Source: Tachypleus tridentatus (lineage: Eukaryota > Arthropoda > Merostomata > Xiphosura > Limulidae). From it: a stretch of 64,000 nucleotides of DNA. The stretch spans positions 620,001-684,000 of the forward strand of contig NC_134825.1 of the NCBI RefSeq assembly GCF_004210375.1, written 5' to 3'. The position numbers were made by a program, and so were the translations under genes. Each line of letters starts with the position of its first letter. Position 1 is the stretch's first letter. The notes beneath the pieces are model-generated. The model worked only from the letters and a program-made list of their open reading frames with translations, made no database searches and was not told where the DNA came from. Positions 38,501-50,050 of this stretch are shown in pieces.

Positions 38501-38732
38501 GAGTAACAGTAGTACACATTAGTTGTGCTGTGTTCCTGTCTTTAACAGGAGTAACAGTAGTACACATTAGTTGTGCTGTGTTCCTCTCTTTAACAGGAGT
38601 AACAGTAGTACACATTAGTTGTGCTGTGTTCCTGTCTTTAACAGGAGTAACAGTAGTACACATTAGTTGTGCTGTGTTCCTGTCTTTAACAAGAGTTACA
38701 GTAGTACACATTAGTTGAATCTGTCTTTAACA
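11507..38732. repeat. 27-kb satellite array of 48/50-bp units (about 545 copies)
   Basis: The unit contains GGAGTAACAGTAGTACACAT, TAGTTGTGCTGTGTTCCT and TCTTTAACA. Two length classes are interspersed: 50 bp with ATG between CCT and TCTTT, and 48 bp with only G. Point variants are rare. Shorter or scrambled units occur near 13180, 17520, 18640, 26130, 26450, 29110, 30160 and 32810-32950. Runs of consecutive 48-bp units (16 codons) hold ORFs open on both strands; these are artefacts. The right edge decays over the last unit (38700-38738). The left edge is lost in the gap. Confidence 0.98.
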
Positions 38733-39930
38733 AGAGTATTTGAATTTTACTTGTTCAGTGTTCAGTATTTTATATATGTGTTGTAAAGTTTTAGAAGTTA
38801 AATATTTTTTAGTGTTTTAGTGAAGTCTGAGAGCCCGAATGATTGTAGTCACAAAGTAAAGTTTGATTGAATAGTTTTAATCATTTAGAAAAGTTTCATA
38901 AGGTCTAGTTTTAGTGATTTAGTACATTACGAAGCTGAATATATTTGGTCTCCTACTAAATTTTGAGAAATAAGTAGTTTCTGTAACGTAGGAACTCGTA
39001 AGAAACCTGTTAGTTTTTGTCACCCAGTGATGAACTCTTTTATTCACTTTGAAGTTCGAGGGAGAAAATTATTTAAATACTGTATTAGAACTTGTTTCTT
39101 ACCTCTAACGGGAGAAAGGTTGAATAGTTTTAGTAATGTATTAAAGTTTTAGACAGTGAATAATTTTAATCATGTATTAAAGTTGTAGACGGTGTATAGT
39201 TTTAATCATGTATTAAATTTGGAGACGGTGTATAGTTTTCATCGTGTATTAAAGTTGGAGACGGTTTATAGTTTTAATCATGTATTAAAGTTAAAGACTG
39301 TGTATAGTTTTAGTCATTATTAAATTTGGAGACGGTGTATAGTTTTAATCGTGTATTAAAGTTGAATAATCTGTATAGTTTTAATCTTTTATTAAAGGTT
39401 GAAAGTTGAACAGTTTGTTCGTGTGATTGGAATCTAGTGTTAGTAATGTAGTGAATTTGGATGCCAAATAGATATAGTCGCGCAATAGAAATTTTTGTGC
39501 TGCCTCTGATAGTTAAGAGAGTATCTATAGAAGGGGGAGTGAGTAGATATGCAAACTGCTTTTAATCTATTTGTTTGTAAAACAAACAAAACACAAATCA
39601 TGGGAACAATGGGCTTGTTCTGAAGAGTACTGAAGATGTGTCTAGTAATTGTTCTTCATATCATTATATTAACATTTGTTATCCTGTTTCCTGGATAACA
39701 AGCAGTTTATATATATAAAACAGCAAAGGCGTCAGTTGTATAGATAATTTTTTTCTTTATCGTATTGAGCATTACGATTACAATTGCTGCTATGAAATGA
39801 ACTAATAGCTAGAGACGCTGACCTTCAGTAATCACTGTATGGTTTGGTATGAATAGATGATAAGATAAAACATGTAGTACCAGTAATGTCACCGTAACTA
39901 GCGGTAGTAACCATTGAAAAGTAACTTTTT
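38733..39930. other. Non-satellite spacer between two satellite families
   Basis: AT-rich sequence with no convincing exon on either strand. It includes a 36-bp degenerate minisatellite (39112-39415) and a 9-bp perfect stem, TTGTTATCC then GGATAACAA, at 39676-39701, followed by a TATATATAAAA run. There is not enough here to call a promoter or gene. Confidence 0.5.
39112..39415. repeat. 36-bp degenerate minisatellite, about 8 copies
   Basis: The unit is about 36 bp, GTGTATAGTTTTAATCATGT followed by ATTAAAGTTGGAGACG, with substitutions and small indels between copies. Confidence 0.9.
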
Positions 39931-40035
39931 CCTTTAATCACAAAGCTACACACCTGTGCTTTGACCATCGTGGGTATCGAAACCCAATTTTTAGCCCTAG
40001 ACTTAAGGATTAGTCACCAGTAGTACAATGCTGCT
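39931..40035 (-). mobile_element. Degenerate tRNA-derived SINE (family 2)
   Basis: CACAAAGCTACACACCTGTG, GGGTATCGAAACCCAATTTT and TTAGCCCTAGA match, with decay, the better copy at 43083-43202. The palindromic B-box-like GGGTATCGAAACCC is the clearest landmark. Confidence 0.65.
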
Positions 40036-40174
40036 GAAATTTATTCGAATTGTGGCAATTTTTTGTTTTTATATTTGTGTCATATATCCACAGTTTATAT
40101 CCAAAGTTGATCTATCTGCAGTTCATATGAAAGACCATTGTGTTTCATATATCAACAGTTCATGTGGAATTCTT

Positions 40175-42790
40175 ACTTTATATATCCACACCTAATGTGA
40201 TAGATGTTTGTTTTAGATATCCACACCTAATGTGGTAGATGTTTGTTTTATATATCCACACCTAATGTGGTAGATGTTTGTTTTATATATTCACACCTGA
40301 TGTGGTAGATGTTTGTTTTATATATCCACACCTAATGTGGTAGATGTTTGTTTTATATATCCACACCTAATGTGGTAGATGTTTGTTTTAGATATCCACA
40401 CCTAATGTGGTAGATGTTTGTTTTAGATATCCACACCTAATGTGGTAGATGTTTGTTTTATATATTCACACCTAATGTGGTAGATGTTTGTTTTATATAT
40501 CCACACTTAATGTGGTAGATGTTTGTTTTATATATCCACACCTAATGTGATAGATTATTGTTTTTTTATCCACATCTAATGTGGTAGATGTTTGTTTTAT
40601 ATATTCACACCTAATGTGGTAGATGTTTGTTTTATATATCCACACCTGATGTGGTAGATGTTTGTTTTATATATCCACACCTAATGTGGTAGATGTTTGT
40701 TTTATATGTCCACACCTAATGTGGTAGATGTTTGTTTTATATATTCACACCTAATGTGGTAGATGTTTGTTTTATATATCCACACCTAATGTGGTGGTTG
40801 TTTGTTTTATATATCCACACCTAATGTGGTATATGTTTGTTTTATATATCCACACCTAATGTGGTAGATGTTTGTTTTATATATTCACACCTGATGTGGT
40901 AGATGTTTGTTTTATATATCCACACCTAATGTGGTGGATGTTTGTTTTAGATATCCACACCTAATGTGGTAGATGTTTGTTTTATATATCCACATCTAAT
41001 GTGGTAGATGTTTGTTTTATATATTCACACCTAATGTGGTAGATGTTTGTTTTATATATCCACACCTAATGTGGTAGATGTTTGTTTTATATATCCACAC
41101 CTAATGTGATAGATGTTTGTTTTATATATCCACATCTAATGTGGTAGATGTTTGTTTTATATATTCACACCTAATGTGGTAGATGTTTGTTTTATATATC
41201 CACACCTAATGTGGTAGATGTTTGTTTTATATATCCACACCTGATGTGGTAGATGTTTGTTTTATATATCCACACCTAATGTGGTAGATGTTTGTTTTAT
41301 ATGTCCACACCTAATGTGGTAGATGTTTGTTTTATATATTCACATCTAATGTGGTAGATGTTTGTTTTATATATCCACACCTAATGTGGTGGTTGTTTGT
41401 TTTATATATCCACACCTAATGTGGTAGATGTTTGTTTTATATATCCACACCTAATGTGGTAGATGTTTGTTTTATATATTCACACCTGATGTGGTAGATG
41501 TTTGTTTTATATATCCACACCTAATGTGGTAGATGTTTGTTTTATATATTCACACCTAATGTGGTAGATGTTTGTTTTATATATCCACACCTAATGTGGT
41601 GGATGTTTGTTTTAGATATCCACACCTAATGTGGTAGATGTTTGTTTTATATATTCACACCTAATGTGGTAGATGTTTGTTTTAGATATCCACACCTAAT
41701 GTGGTAGATGTTTGTTTTATATATTCACACCTAATGTGGTAGATGTTTGTTTTATATATCCACACCTAATGTGGTAGATGTTTGTTTTATATATCCACAC
41801 CTAATGTGGTAGATGTTTGTTTTAGATATCCACACCTAATGTGGTAGATGTTTGTTTTAGATATCCACACCTAATGTGGTAGATGTTTGTTTTAGATATC
41901 CACACCTAATGTGGTGGATGTTTGTTTTAGATATCCACACCTAATGTGGTAGATGTTTGTTTTATATATTCACACCTAATGTGGTAGATGTTTGTTTTAT
42001 ATATCCACACCTAATGTGGTGGATGTTTGTTTTAGATATCCACACCTAATGTGGTGGATGTTTGTTTTATATATCCACACCTAATGTGGTAGATGTTTGT
42101 TTTATATATCCACACCTAATGTGGTAGATGTTTGTTTTATATATTCACACCTAATGTGGTAGATGTTTGTTTTATATATTCACACCTAATGTGGTAGATG
42201 TTTGTTTTAGATATCCACACTTAATGTGGTAGATGTTTGTTTTATATATCCACACCTAATGTGATAGATGTTTGTTTTATATATCCACATCTAATGTGGT
42301 AGATGTTTGTTTTATATATTCACACCTAATGTGGTAGATGTTTGTTTTATATATCCACACCTAATGTGGTAGATGTTTGTTTTATATATCCACACCTGAT
42401 GTGGTAGATGTTTGTTTTATATATCCACACCTAATGTGGTAGATGTTTGTTTTATATGTCCACACCTAATGTGGTAGATGTTTGTTTTATATATTCACAC
42501 CTAATGTGGTAGATGTTTGTTTTATATATCCACACCTAATGTGGTGGTTGTTTGTTTTATATATCCACACCTAATGTGGTAGATGTTTGTTTTATATATC
42601 CACACCTAATGTGGTAGATGTTTGTTTTATATATTCACACCTAATGTGGTAGATGTTTGTTTTATATATCCACACCTAATGTGGTAGATGTTTGTTTTAT
42701 ATATTCACACCTAATGTGGTAGATGTTTGTTTTATATATCCACACCTAATGTGGTAGATGTTTGTTTTATATATCCACAACTCATGTGGT
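40175..42790. repeat. 35-bp homogeneous satellite, about 75 copies
   Basis: The 35-bp unit is ATATCCACACCTAATGTGGT followed by AGATGTTTGTTTTAT. Main variants are ATATT for ATATC, AGATATCC for ATATATCC, and GGTGGTTG. Each unit holds the hairpin CCACA-CCTAA-TGTGG. It aligns at roughly 24 of 35 positions with the degenerate repeat that fills 42.8-54.06 kb, so both are one family. Confidence 0.97.
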
Positions 42791-43082
42791 AAACCTTTTT
42801 TTTTATTTCCCTACAGTTTATGTGATAGAATTTGCTTTTATCTATCCATAGCTCAATTTATGTGGGAGTCATGTAATATATATTTATATTGATAACACTT
42901 GTAATAAGCGTTTGTTTCATACATACATAGACTAATTATAGGAGACTGAATATTATATACAAAGTCTTAAAGTGGTAGACGTGCTCTACATTTTCTTAAC
43001 TTGGCATGAAAATGTATGCTCTATATATTCATTTTTCACGTTAGGGATGTCTGTTTTTCATATATCCAATCTAACCCTGAGT

Positions 43083-43202
43083 TGTTTTCAATTACTCACA
43101 AAGGTACACAATGGGCTATCTGTGCTCTGCCTACCACGGGTATAGAAACCCGATTTTTAGCGTTGTAAATCCGCAGACATACCGCTGAGCCACTGGGGGT
43201 GG
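43083..43202 (-). mobile_element. tRNA-derived SINE (family 2) with 12-bp target-site duplication
   Basis: A 120-bp insertion flanked by perfect CTAACCCTGAGT duplications (43071-43082 and 43203-43214). Read on the minus strand it starts near GCCACCCCCAGTGGCTCAGC (A-box-like TGGCTCAGCGG), has a B-box-like GGGTTTCTATACCCG, and ends CACAGATAGCCCATTGTG. It is a pol III-derived SINE inserted into the satellite. Confidence 0.9.
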
Positions 43203-44399
43203 CTAACCCTGAGTGCATGTATATATCTAATCTAATCTAGAGTTTATATAAGAAACGTATGTTTTGTATACCCAGTCTAATATAGAGTTGATGAAGGAGA
43301 TATATATATATATATATCCAGTCTATTCTAGAGTTAATGCAAGAAATATGTGTTTTATACATAGAGTATAATTTGGAGTTTATATAAGAGACGTACGTTT
43401 CATATATCCTGTCTAATGTACAGTTTATGTGACAAACGTGTCTTGCATATATGTTGTATAATCTGGAGTTTATGCAAGAGATTTGTGTTTCATACATCCA
43501 GTCTAGGGTTCATATAAAGGATGTGTGTTTATATAGCTAAAGTTTATGTAAGAGATTTGTGTTTCATACATCCAGTCTAGAGTTCATATAAGTGAGTGTG
43601 TTTATATATCTAGAGTTTATGTAAGATATTTGTGTTTCATACATCCAGTCTAGGGTTCATATAAAGGATGTGTGTTTATATATCTAAAGTTTATGTAAGA
43701 TATTTGTGTTTCATACATCCAGTCTAGGGTTCATATAAAGGTTGTGTGTTTATATATCTAAAGTTTATGTAAAATATTTGTGTTTCATACATCCGATATA
43801 GAGTTCATAAAAGTGAGTGTGTTTATATATCTAAAGTTTATGTAAGATATTTGTGTTTCATACATCCAGTCTGGGGTTCATGTAAAGGATGTGTGTTTAT
43901 ATATCTAGTAGCCTAGAGTTATTGCGAGAGACATGTGATTTATATTTCCAGTCTTCTCTAGTGTTCATGTAAATGTTTTTATATACGGTCCAATCTAAAG
44001 TTCATGTGAATGTTTTTTATACACGGTCCAATCTAAAGTTCATGTGACAGTTTTTATACACAGTCCAATCTAAAGTTCATGTGACAGATTTTGTACAGGT
44101 CCAATCTAAATTTAATATAAAAGACGCTCATTTTATATATGCAGTAATGTAGAATACATTTACGAGACTATGTTTTTTGTACTCAGTAATCTATATTTCA
44201 CGTAAAATACATTTGTTATATATGTACACAGTTCACGTAAGAGATATTTGTTACATATATATCTACAATTCATTCAAGGGATATTTCTTTTAGATAAATA
44301 TATATATATATATATTTCATGTGAGAGATGTTTGATTTTTATAAATCTACATTTTATGTAAGAAAAACTGTCATATATATGTATCTAAATTCATGTAAG

Positions 44400-45640
44400 A
44401 GACATTTGTTATATATATACATACAGCTCATGTAAGAGAGATTTGTTATGTATATGTCTACAGTTCACGTGAAGACATTTGTTATATATATATACAGCTC
44501 ATGTAAGAGACATTTGTTATATAATCATATACAGCTCATGTAAGAGAGATTTGTTATGTATATGTCTACAGTTCAGGTAGAGACATTTGTTATATATATA
44601 CATACAGCTCATGTAAGAGAAATTTGTTATGTATATGTCTACAGTTCACGTGAAGACATTTGTTATATATATATACAGCTCATGTAAGAGACATTTGTTA
44701 TATAATTATATACAGCTCATGTAAGAGAGATTTGTTATGTATATGTCTACAGTTCACGTAGAGACATTTGTTATATATATACATACAGCTCATGTAAGAG
44801 AGATTTGTTATGTATATGTCTACAGTTCACGTGAAGACATTTGTTATATATATATATACAGCTCATGTAAGAGACATTTGTTATATAATTATATACAGCT
44901 CATGTAAGAGAGATTTGTTATGTATATGTCTACAGTTCACGTGAAGACATTTGTTATGTATATGTCTACAGTTCACGTGAAGACATTTGTTATATATATA
45001 TACAGCTCATGTAAGAGAGATTTGTTATGTATATGTCTACAGTTCACGTAGAGACATTTGTTTTATGTATATATCTATAGTTCATGTAACAGACGTTTGT
45101 TTTTTATATGTGTACAGTTCACATAAGAGACATTTGTTATATATATATACAGCTCATGTAAGAGACATTTGTTATATATATATACAGCTCATGTAAGAGA
45201 GATTTGTTATGTATATGTCTACAGTTCACGTGAAGACATTTGTTATGTATATGTCTACAGTTCACGTGAAGACATTTGTTATATATATATACAGCTCATG
45301 TAAGAGACATTTGTTATATAATTATATACAGCTCATGTAAGAGAGATTTGTTATGTATATGTCTACAGTTCACGTAGAGACATTTGTTTTATGTATATAT
45401 CTATAGTTCATGTAACAGACGTTTGTTTTTTATATGTGTACAGTTCACATAAGAGACATTTGTTATATATATACAGCTCATGTAAGAGACATTTGTTATA
45501 TAATTATATACAGCTCATGTAAGAGAGATTTGTTATGTATATGTCTACAGTTCACGTAGAGACATTTGTTTTATGTATATATCTATAGTTCATGTAACAG
45601 ACGTTTGTTTTTTATATGTGTACAGTTCACATAAGAGACA
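44400..45640. repeat. Higher-order repeat block inside the degenerate array
   Basis: A roughly 108-bp composite of three units (GTCTACAGTTCACGTGAAGA..., ACAGCTCATGTAAGAGACAT..., AATTATATACAGCTCATGTA...) recurs several times. A second composite with CTATAGTTCATGTAACAGAC recurs near 45070, 45400 and 45580. Its similarity is higher than in the surrounding array, indicating local re-amplification. Confidence 0.8.
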
Positions 45641-47447
45641 TTTGTTTTATATATCTACTGTTAACGTAAGAGACATTTGTTTTATATATCTACTGTTAAC
45701 GTAAGAGACATTTGTTATATATATATATATATGCCTACAGTTAATGTAAGAGAAATTTGTTACAACTACAGGTCATGTAAGAGACATTTGTTTTATCTAC
45801 AGTTAAGATAGACACATTTGTTATGTATATATCTACAGTTCATGTAAGAAACATTTCTCTTATATATACATCTACAGTTCAAGTAAGATTTATTATATCT
45901 ACAGTTCATATAAGGAACATTAGTTATATATCTACAGATCATGTAAGAGACGTTTATCATATATATATGTATCTGCTGTTCAGGTGAGACACATTTGTTA
46001 TGTATATATTTACAGTTCATGTGGAGCTATTTGTCATAAACATATCTACAGTTCACGTAAGAGACATTTGTTATATATATATCTGCAGTTCATGTAAGAG
46101 GCATTTGTTATAAATGTATATACTGTTCATCTGAGAGACGTGTTATATATATCTACAGCTTACCTAAGAGACATTTGTTATATCTGCGCTTCATGTTGAT
46201 ACTTCTGTTACATATATATCTGCATTTCATGCAATTGACATTTCTCCTATATACATCTACAGTTGATGGAAAAGACGTTTGTTTTATATATCTACAGTTC
46301 ATGTAAAATAATTTGTTTCCTGAATATCTACACTTGATGTAAGATACTTTTGTTATAATTATATTTATGGTTCATGTAAGATACATTTGTTATATGTAAA
46401 TCTACAGTTCATGTAAGAGACATTCGTCATATGTATATCTATAGCTCGTGTAAGAGGCATTTTATATATATATATTACAGTTCATGTAAGATACATTCGT
46501 TATATATATGTAAAGTTTATGTAATAAACATTTGTTATATATGTATCTGCAGTTCATATGAGAGACATTCGTTATATATATCTTCAGCTCATGTAAGAGA
46601 CATTTCTTATATATATGTACATGTTATGTAAGAGACGTTTGTTTTCTATATATATATATACAGTTCAAGTGAAATGCATTTGTTATATATATGTGCACAG
46701 ATCATATAAAACATTTATATCCACAGTTCAAGTATGATACATTTCTTATATTTATCTATCTAGAGTTCATGTAAGAGACGTTTCTCTTATATATCTACAG
46801 TTGAGATTTGTTACATCTGCAGTTCATGTAAGAGACATTTGTCATATATATATATATCTACAGTTCATGTAACAGGCATTTGTTATATCTACAGTTCATG
46901 TAAGAGATGTTTGTTATATCTTACTTAAACTGTATAAATATATATATAACAAATGTATCTCATATGAACTGTATATATATATATATATATATATACCTAC
47001 TGTTCATTTGAGACACTTCTTATATATATATATATATATATACAGCTCATATGAGATACATTTGTTATATACATATTTATACAGTTTAAGTAAGATACAT
47101 TTATATATATATCTACTGTTCGTGTAAGAGACATTTGTTATATATATCTATAATTCATGTTAAAGACATTTGTTGTATATGTATCTAGATTTCATGCAAG
47201 AGACGTTTTTAATATATATCTACAGTTCATGTAAGAAACGTTTTTAATATATATCTACAGTTCATGTAAGAAACGTTGTTATTATGTATCTACAGTTCAT
47301 GTAAGATAAATTTGTTATATGTATATGTAGATCTACAGTTCATTTAAGAGACATTTGTTATATATACATATACACAGTTCATGTAAAAACATTTGTTATA
47401 TATGTAAAAATGGCTGGTGTGGATAAAAAAAGCACTGTGTAGAAAAG

Positions 47448-47479
47448 CCAACAACGTCTTCGGTCATCGTCAGGTTCAC
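47448..47479 (-). ncRNA. Degenerate hammerhead motif (core deleted)
   Basis: On the minus strand GTGAAC-CTGACGA and the start of stem II (TGACCGAAGA) are present, but the sequence then jumps to CGTTGTTGGC, so the 3' stem II strand and GAAA core are lost. It should be inactive. Confidence 0.7.
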
Positions 47480-47723
47480 AAAGAAAAAAAGAGGTAAGTG
47501 GCCATTATTGACCACATGTTTGAAGGGGGTTGAGTAACTGAGTGTAGGAATGTAGAGGACGTGCTTGATGTTTAATTATATTTGTTAATATAGGTATAAA
47601 GATGTTCCTTTATATTGGTTTATTTTGGGCTTGAGTTGTTGTATAAGTAAGGCTTTAATTTTGCGTTTGTTTATGTTTGTTTCTTTATTTAGTATTTGAG
47701 TGTTTTCTATGGTTATGTTGTGT

Positions 47724-48655
47724 TTATTTGCCTTGCAGTGTTCGAAAACGTGTGAAGGTGACTTTTATGTTCTTTGAATCTGGTTTCCATTTTTCTACTT
47801 GCTTCTCCAATATAGAAGTCGTGTAGTTATCACATTGTATTTTATAAATAACGTTGGTGTGGTGTTTGTCAGTGTAGTTTTTACATAGTATAGACCTCAG
47901 TTTTGTGTCTGGTTTTTGAATAAATTTGGTATTAACTGGAATATCATATTTTGTTACTAGAGTTTTTGCCAAATGTTGGTTATTTGTCTGCTGATGTCGG
48001 AAATATATGATATACAGCAGTATATGGTTTCGTGATTTTTTGATTCGTGAGATATATTTACTTTTGTTGGTTGATTTTGTTTTCTGTCTAGGTATGTGCG
48101 TATAATGTTTTCTACGGTTTGTGGAGGAAACTTATTGCTGTTGAGGAAGTATTGTTTTATTTTGTCTAATTGTTTTGTTTCATGTGCTGAGTCCCAAGGA
48201 ATGTATAGTTTAGTATGGGTGATTTTTCGGTGGATTTCTGTTTTAAATTGTGTGTCGGTTCTTGTAATTTTGAGGTTAAGAAATGATATTTGATTGCTTT
48301 CTTCCTCTTCACATGTGAAGTTGATGTTGGGATGTATAGAGTTAATGTGATTGAAAAAATTAAGTTTGCGCTCTGTAGATGTGAATCGTGCAATTGTGTC
48401 ATCTATATATCTGTACCAGTATAGTGGTGGATGTAATGCTGTGTTAACTGCTTGTGTTTCAACTTGTGTCATAAAAATATTGGCTAGAACTGGTGATACT
48501 GGGTTGTCCATACTTAAGCCATTTGTTTGTGTATAGTTGTGGTTGTTGAACATGAAGTTTGTCTTCATCATGGTGAATTCTATGAAGGTTGCTAACTGAT
48601 TGCTAGGAATGTCTATTGATGGGTTAGGGTCTCGGTTATAGAGTTCTAAGGCTAT
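47724..48655 (-). pseudogene. Penelope-like reverse transcriptase / GIY-YIG endonuclease, broken
   Basis: The RT part (about 48655-47957) begins within the palm at KIALELYNRDPNPSID and has GLSMDNPVSPVLANIFM, the catalytic YRYIDDT and FLNLKITRTDTQFKTEIH. The N-terminal RT third is absent. Relative to copy 2 it lacks 72 bp (24 codons, in frame) after AHETKQ. A 2-bp insertion gives a stop after NIWQKL. The GIY-YIG part continues in another frame (VTKYDIPVN, NVIYKIQC) and is frameshifted again before FYIGEASRKMETRFKEH. The gene cannot make an intact enzyme. Confidence 0.92.
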
Positions 48656-48824
48656 CTTATACAACAACTCAAGCCCAAAATAAACCAATACAAAGAAACA
48701 CATTTATACCTATATTAATAAATATATCCAACATCTAAGCACGCCCTCTACATTCCTACACTCAATTACACATCCGCCTTCAAACATGTGGTCAATAGTG
48801 GTCACTTACCTCTTTTTTTTCTTT

Positions 48825-48866
48825 GTGAACCTGACGATGACCGAAGAAGGTCGAAACGTTGTTCGC
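48825..48866 (+). ncRNA. Hammerhead ribozyme motif in Penelope-like terminus
   Basis: Order: stem I strand GTGAAC, core CTGACGA, stem II GACC-GAAGAA-GGTC, core GAAA, minimal self-complementary stem III around AACGTT, then GTTCGC closing stem I (six pairs with one wobble). This is a type I hammerhead with very short stem III, as reported for Penelope-like elements. Activity is inferred from the motif only. Confidence 0.8.
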
Positions 48867-50050
48867 TCTTCTACATAAAAAAAAGATTCAATCCATACCA
48901 GCCGTTTTTACATATATAATTTTATCTACAAGTGGGTTTTCTCGTCATTACGGATTATTTGTTATATATATATTTACAATTCATGTGAGAGTTATTTGTA
49001 ATATATATAAAATTATCTACAGTTGATGTAGGGGACGTTTCGCTTATATACAGTTCATGTAAATGACATTTGTTATATCTACAGTTCATGTAGAGACATT
49101 TGTTTTACATATATATATATACCTACGGTTCATGTTAGAGACATTTGTCATGTATATATCTTCCGTTTCTGAAGGGGACATTTGTTACATATATATGCAT
49201 TTGTTATATCTACAGTTCATGTAAAGACATTTGTCATATATATATATCTATAGTTCATGTAAGAGACGTTTGTCATATGTATATCTTCCGTTTTTGAAAG
49301 GGACATTTGTTAGATATATATAGAGAGTGTTCAAGTCAGTTATATTTGTTGTATATAAATATATTTACAGTTCATGTAAGAGTGATTTATATATATATAT
49401 ATATATATACTGTCACATACATATATCTACAGCTCATGGAATAGACGTTTCTCTTATATATATGTCTACTATTCATGTAAGAGACATTTGTCTTATATAT
49501 ATGTCTACAGTTCATGTAGAAATTTTTATATATATCTACAGTTCATGTGAGAGACATGCCATATATATATATATATATCTACATTTCATGTGAGAGACAT
49601 GCCATATATATATATATATATCTACATTTCATGCAAGAGACATTTGTTATATATCTACAGTTCATATAAGAAACATTTGTGATATATATATCTGCAGTTC
49701 AAGTATTAGACATTTGTCATATATGTGTCTACAGTTCTTATAAGTCATTATTATATATATATCTACAGCTCATGTTCACATAAGACACATTTGTTATATC
49801 TACTGTTCATGTAGGTACATTTGTTATATATCTACAATTTATGTAAGTGTCGTTTGTTATATATATATAACAGTTCTTGTGAGGGACATTTGTGATATAT
49901 ATATATCTACAGTTCATGTAAGAGACGATTCTCTTATATATATGCCTACACTTCAGGTAAGAGTCATTTCTTATACATATATATTACAGTTCATGTAAGA
50001 GACATTTGTGATATATACCTACAGTTGACGTACGACATTTATTATATATA

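Larger units (their letters stand above)
47409..48912 (-). mobile_element. Penelope-like retroelement copy 1, 5'-truncated, inverted termini
   Basis: The RT and GIY-YIG coding remnant runs on the minus strand, flanked by inverted repeats of about 250 bp: 47411-47668 and 48655-48909 (GGCTGGTGTGGAT..., GTCATCGTCAGGTTCACAAA, GGTTTATTTTGGGCTTGAGT and inverses). The right terminus carries an intact hammerhead motif; the left one is deleted in its core. Terminal repeats in inverted orientation and hammerhead ribozymes are known Penelope-like features. It is inserted in the TA-rich satellite. Confidence 0.9.

Noticed and set aside
11507-38732. Dozens of ORFs on both strands (MCTTVTPVKDRNTAQL and VTVVHISCAVFLSLTG repeats) as a repetitive protein family
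   Set aside because: They occur only where consecutive 48-bp units (16 codons) keep any frame open; each 50-bp unit shifts the frame and ends them. Both strands are open equally, with no start context, splice sites or codon bias.
11507-38732. CRISPR array
   Set aside because: Units are contiguous direct repeats without unique spacers, in an intron-bearing eukaryotic genome.
39676-39740. Promoter or rho-independent-like terminator from the 9-bp stem and TATATATAAAA run
   Set aside because: A single short stem next to AT-rich DNA is expected by chance, and no gene starts or ends nearby.
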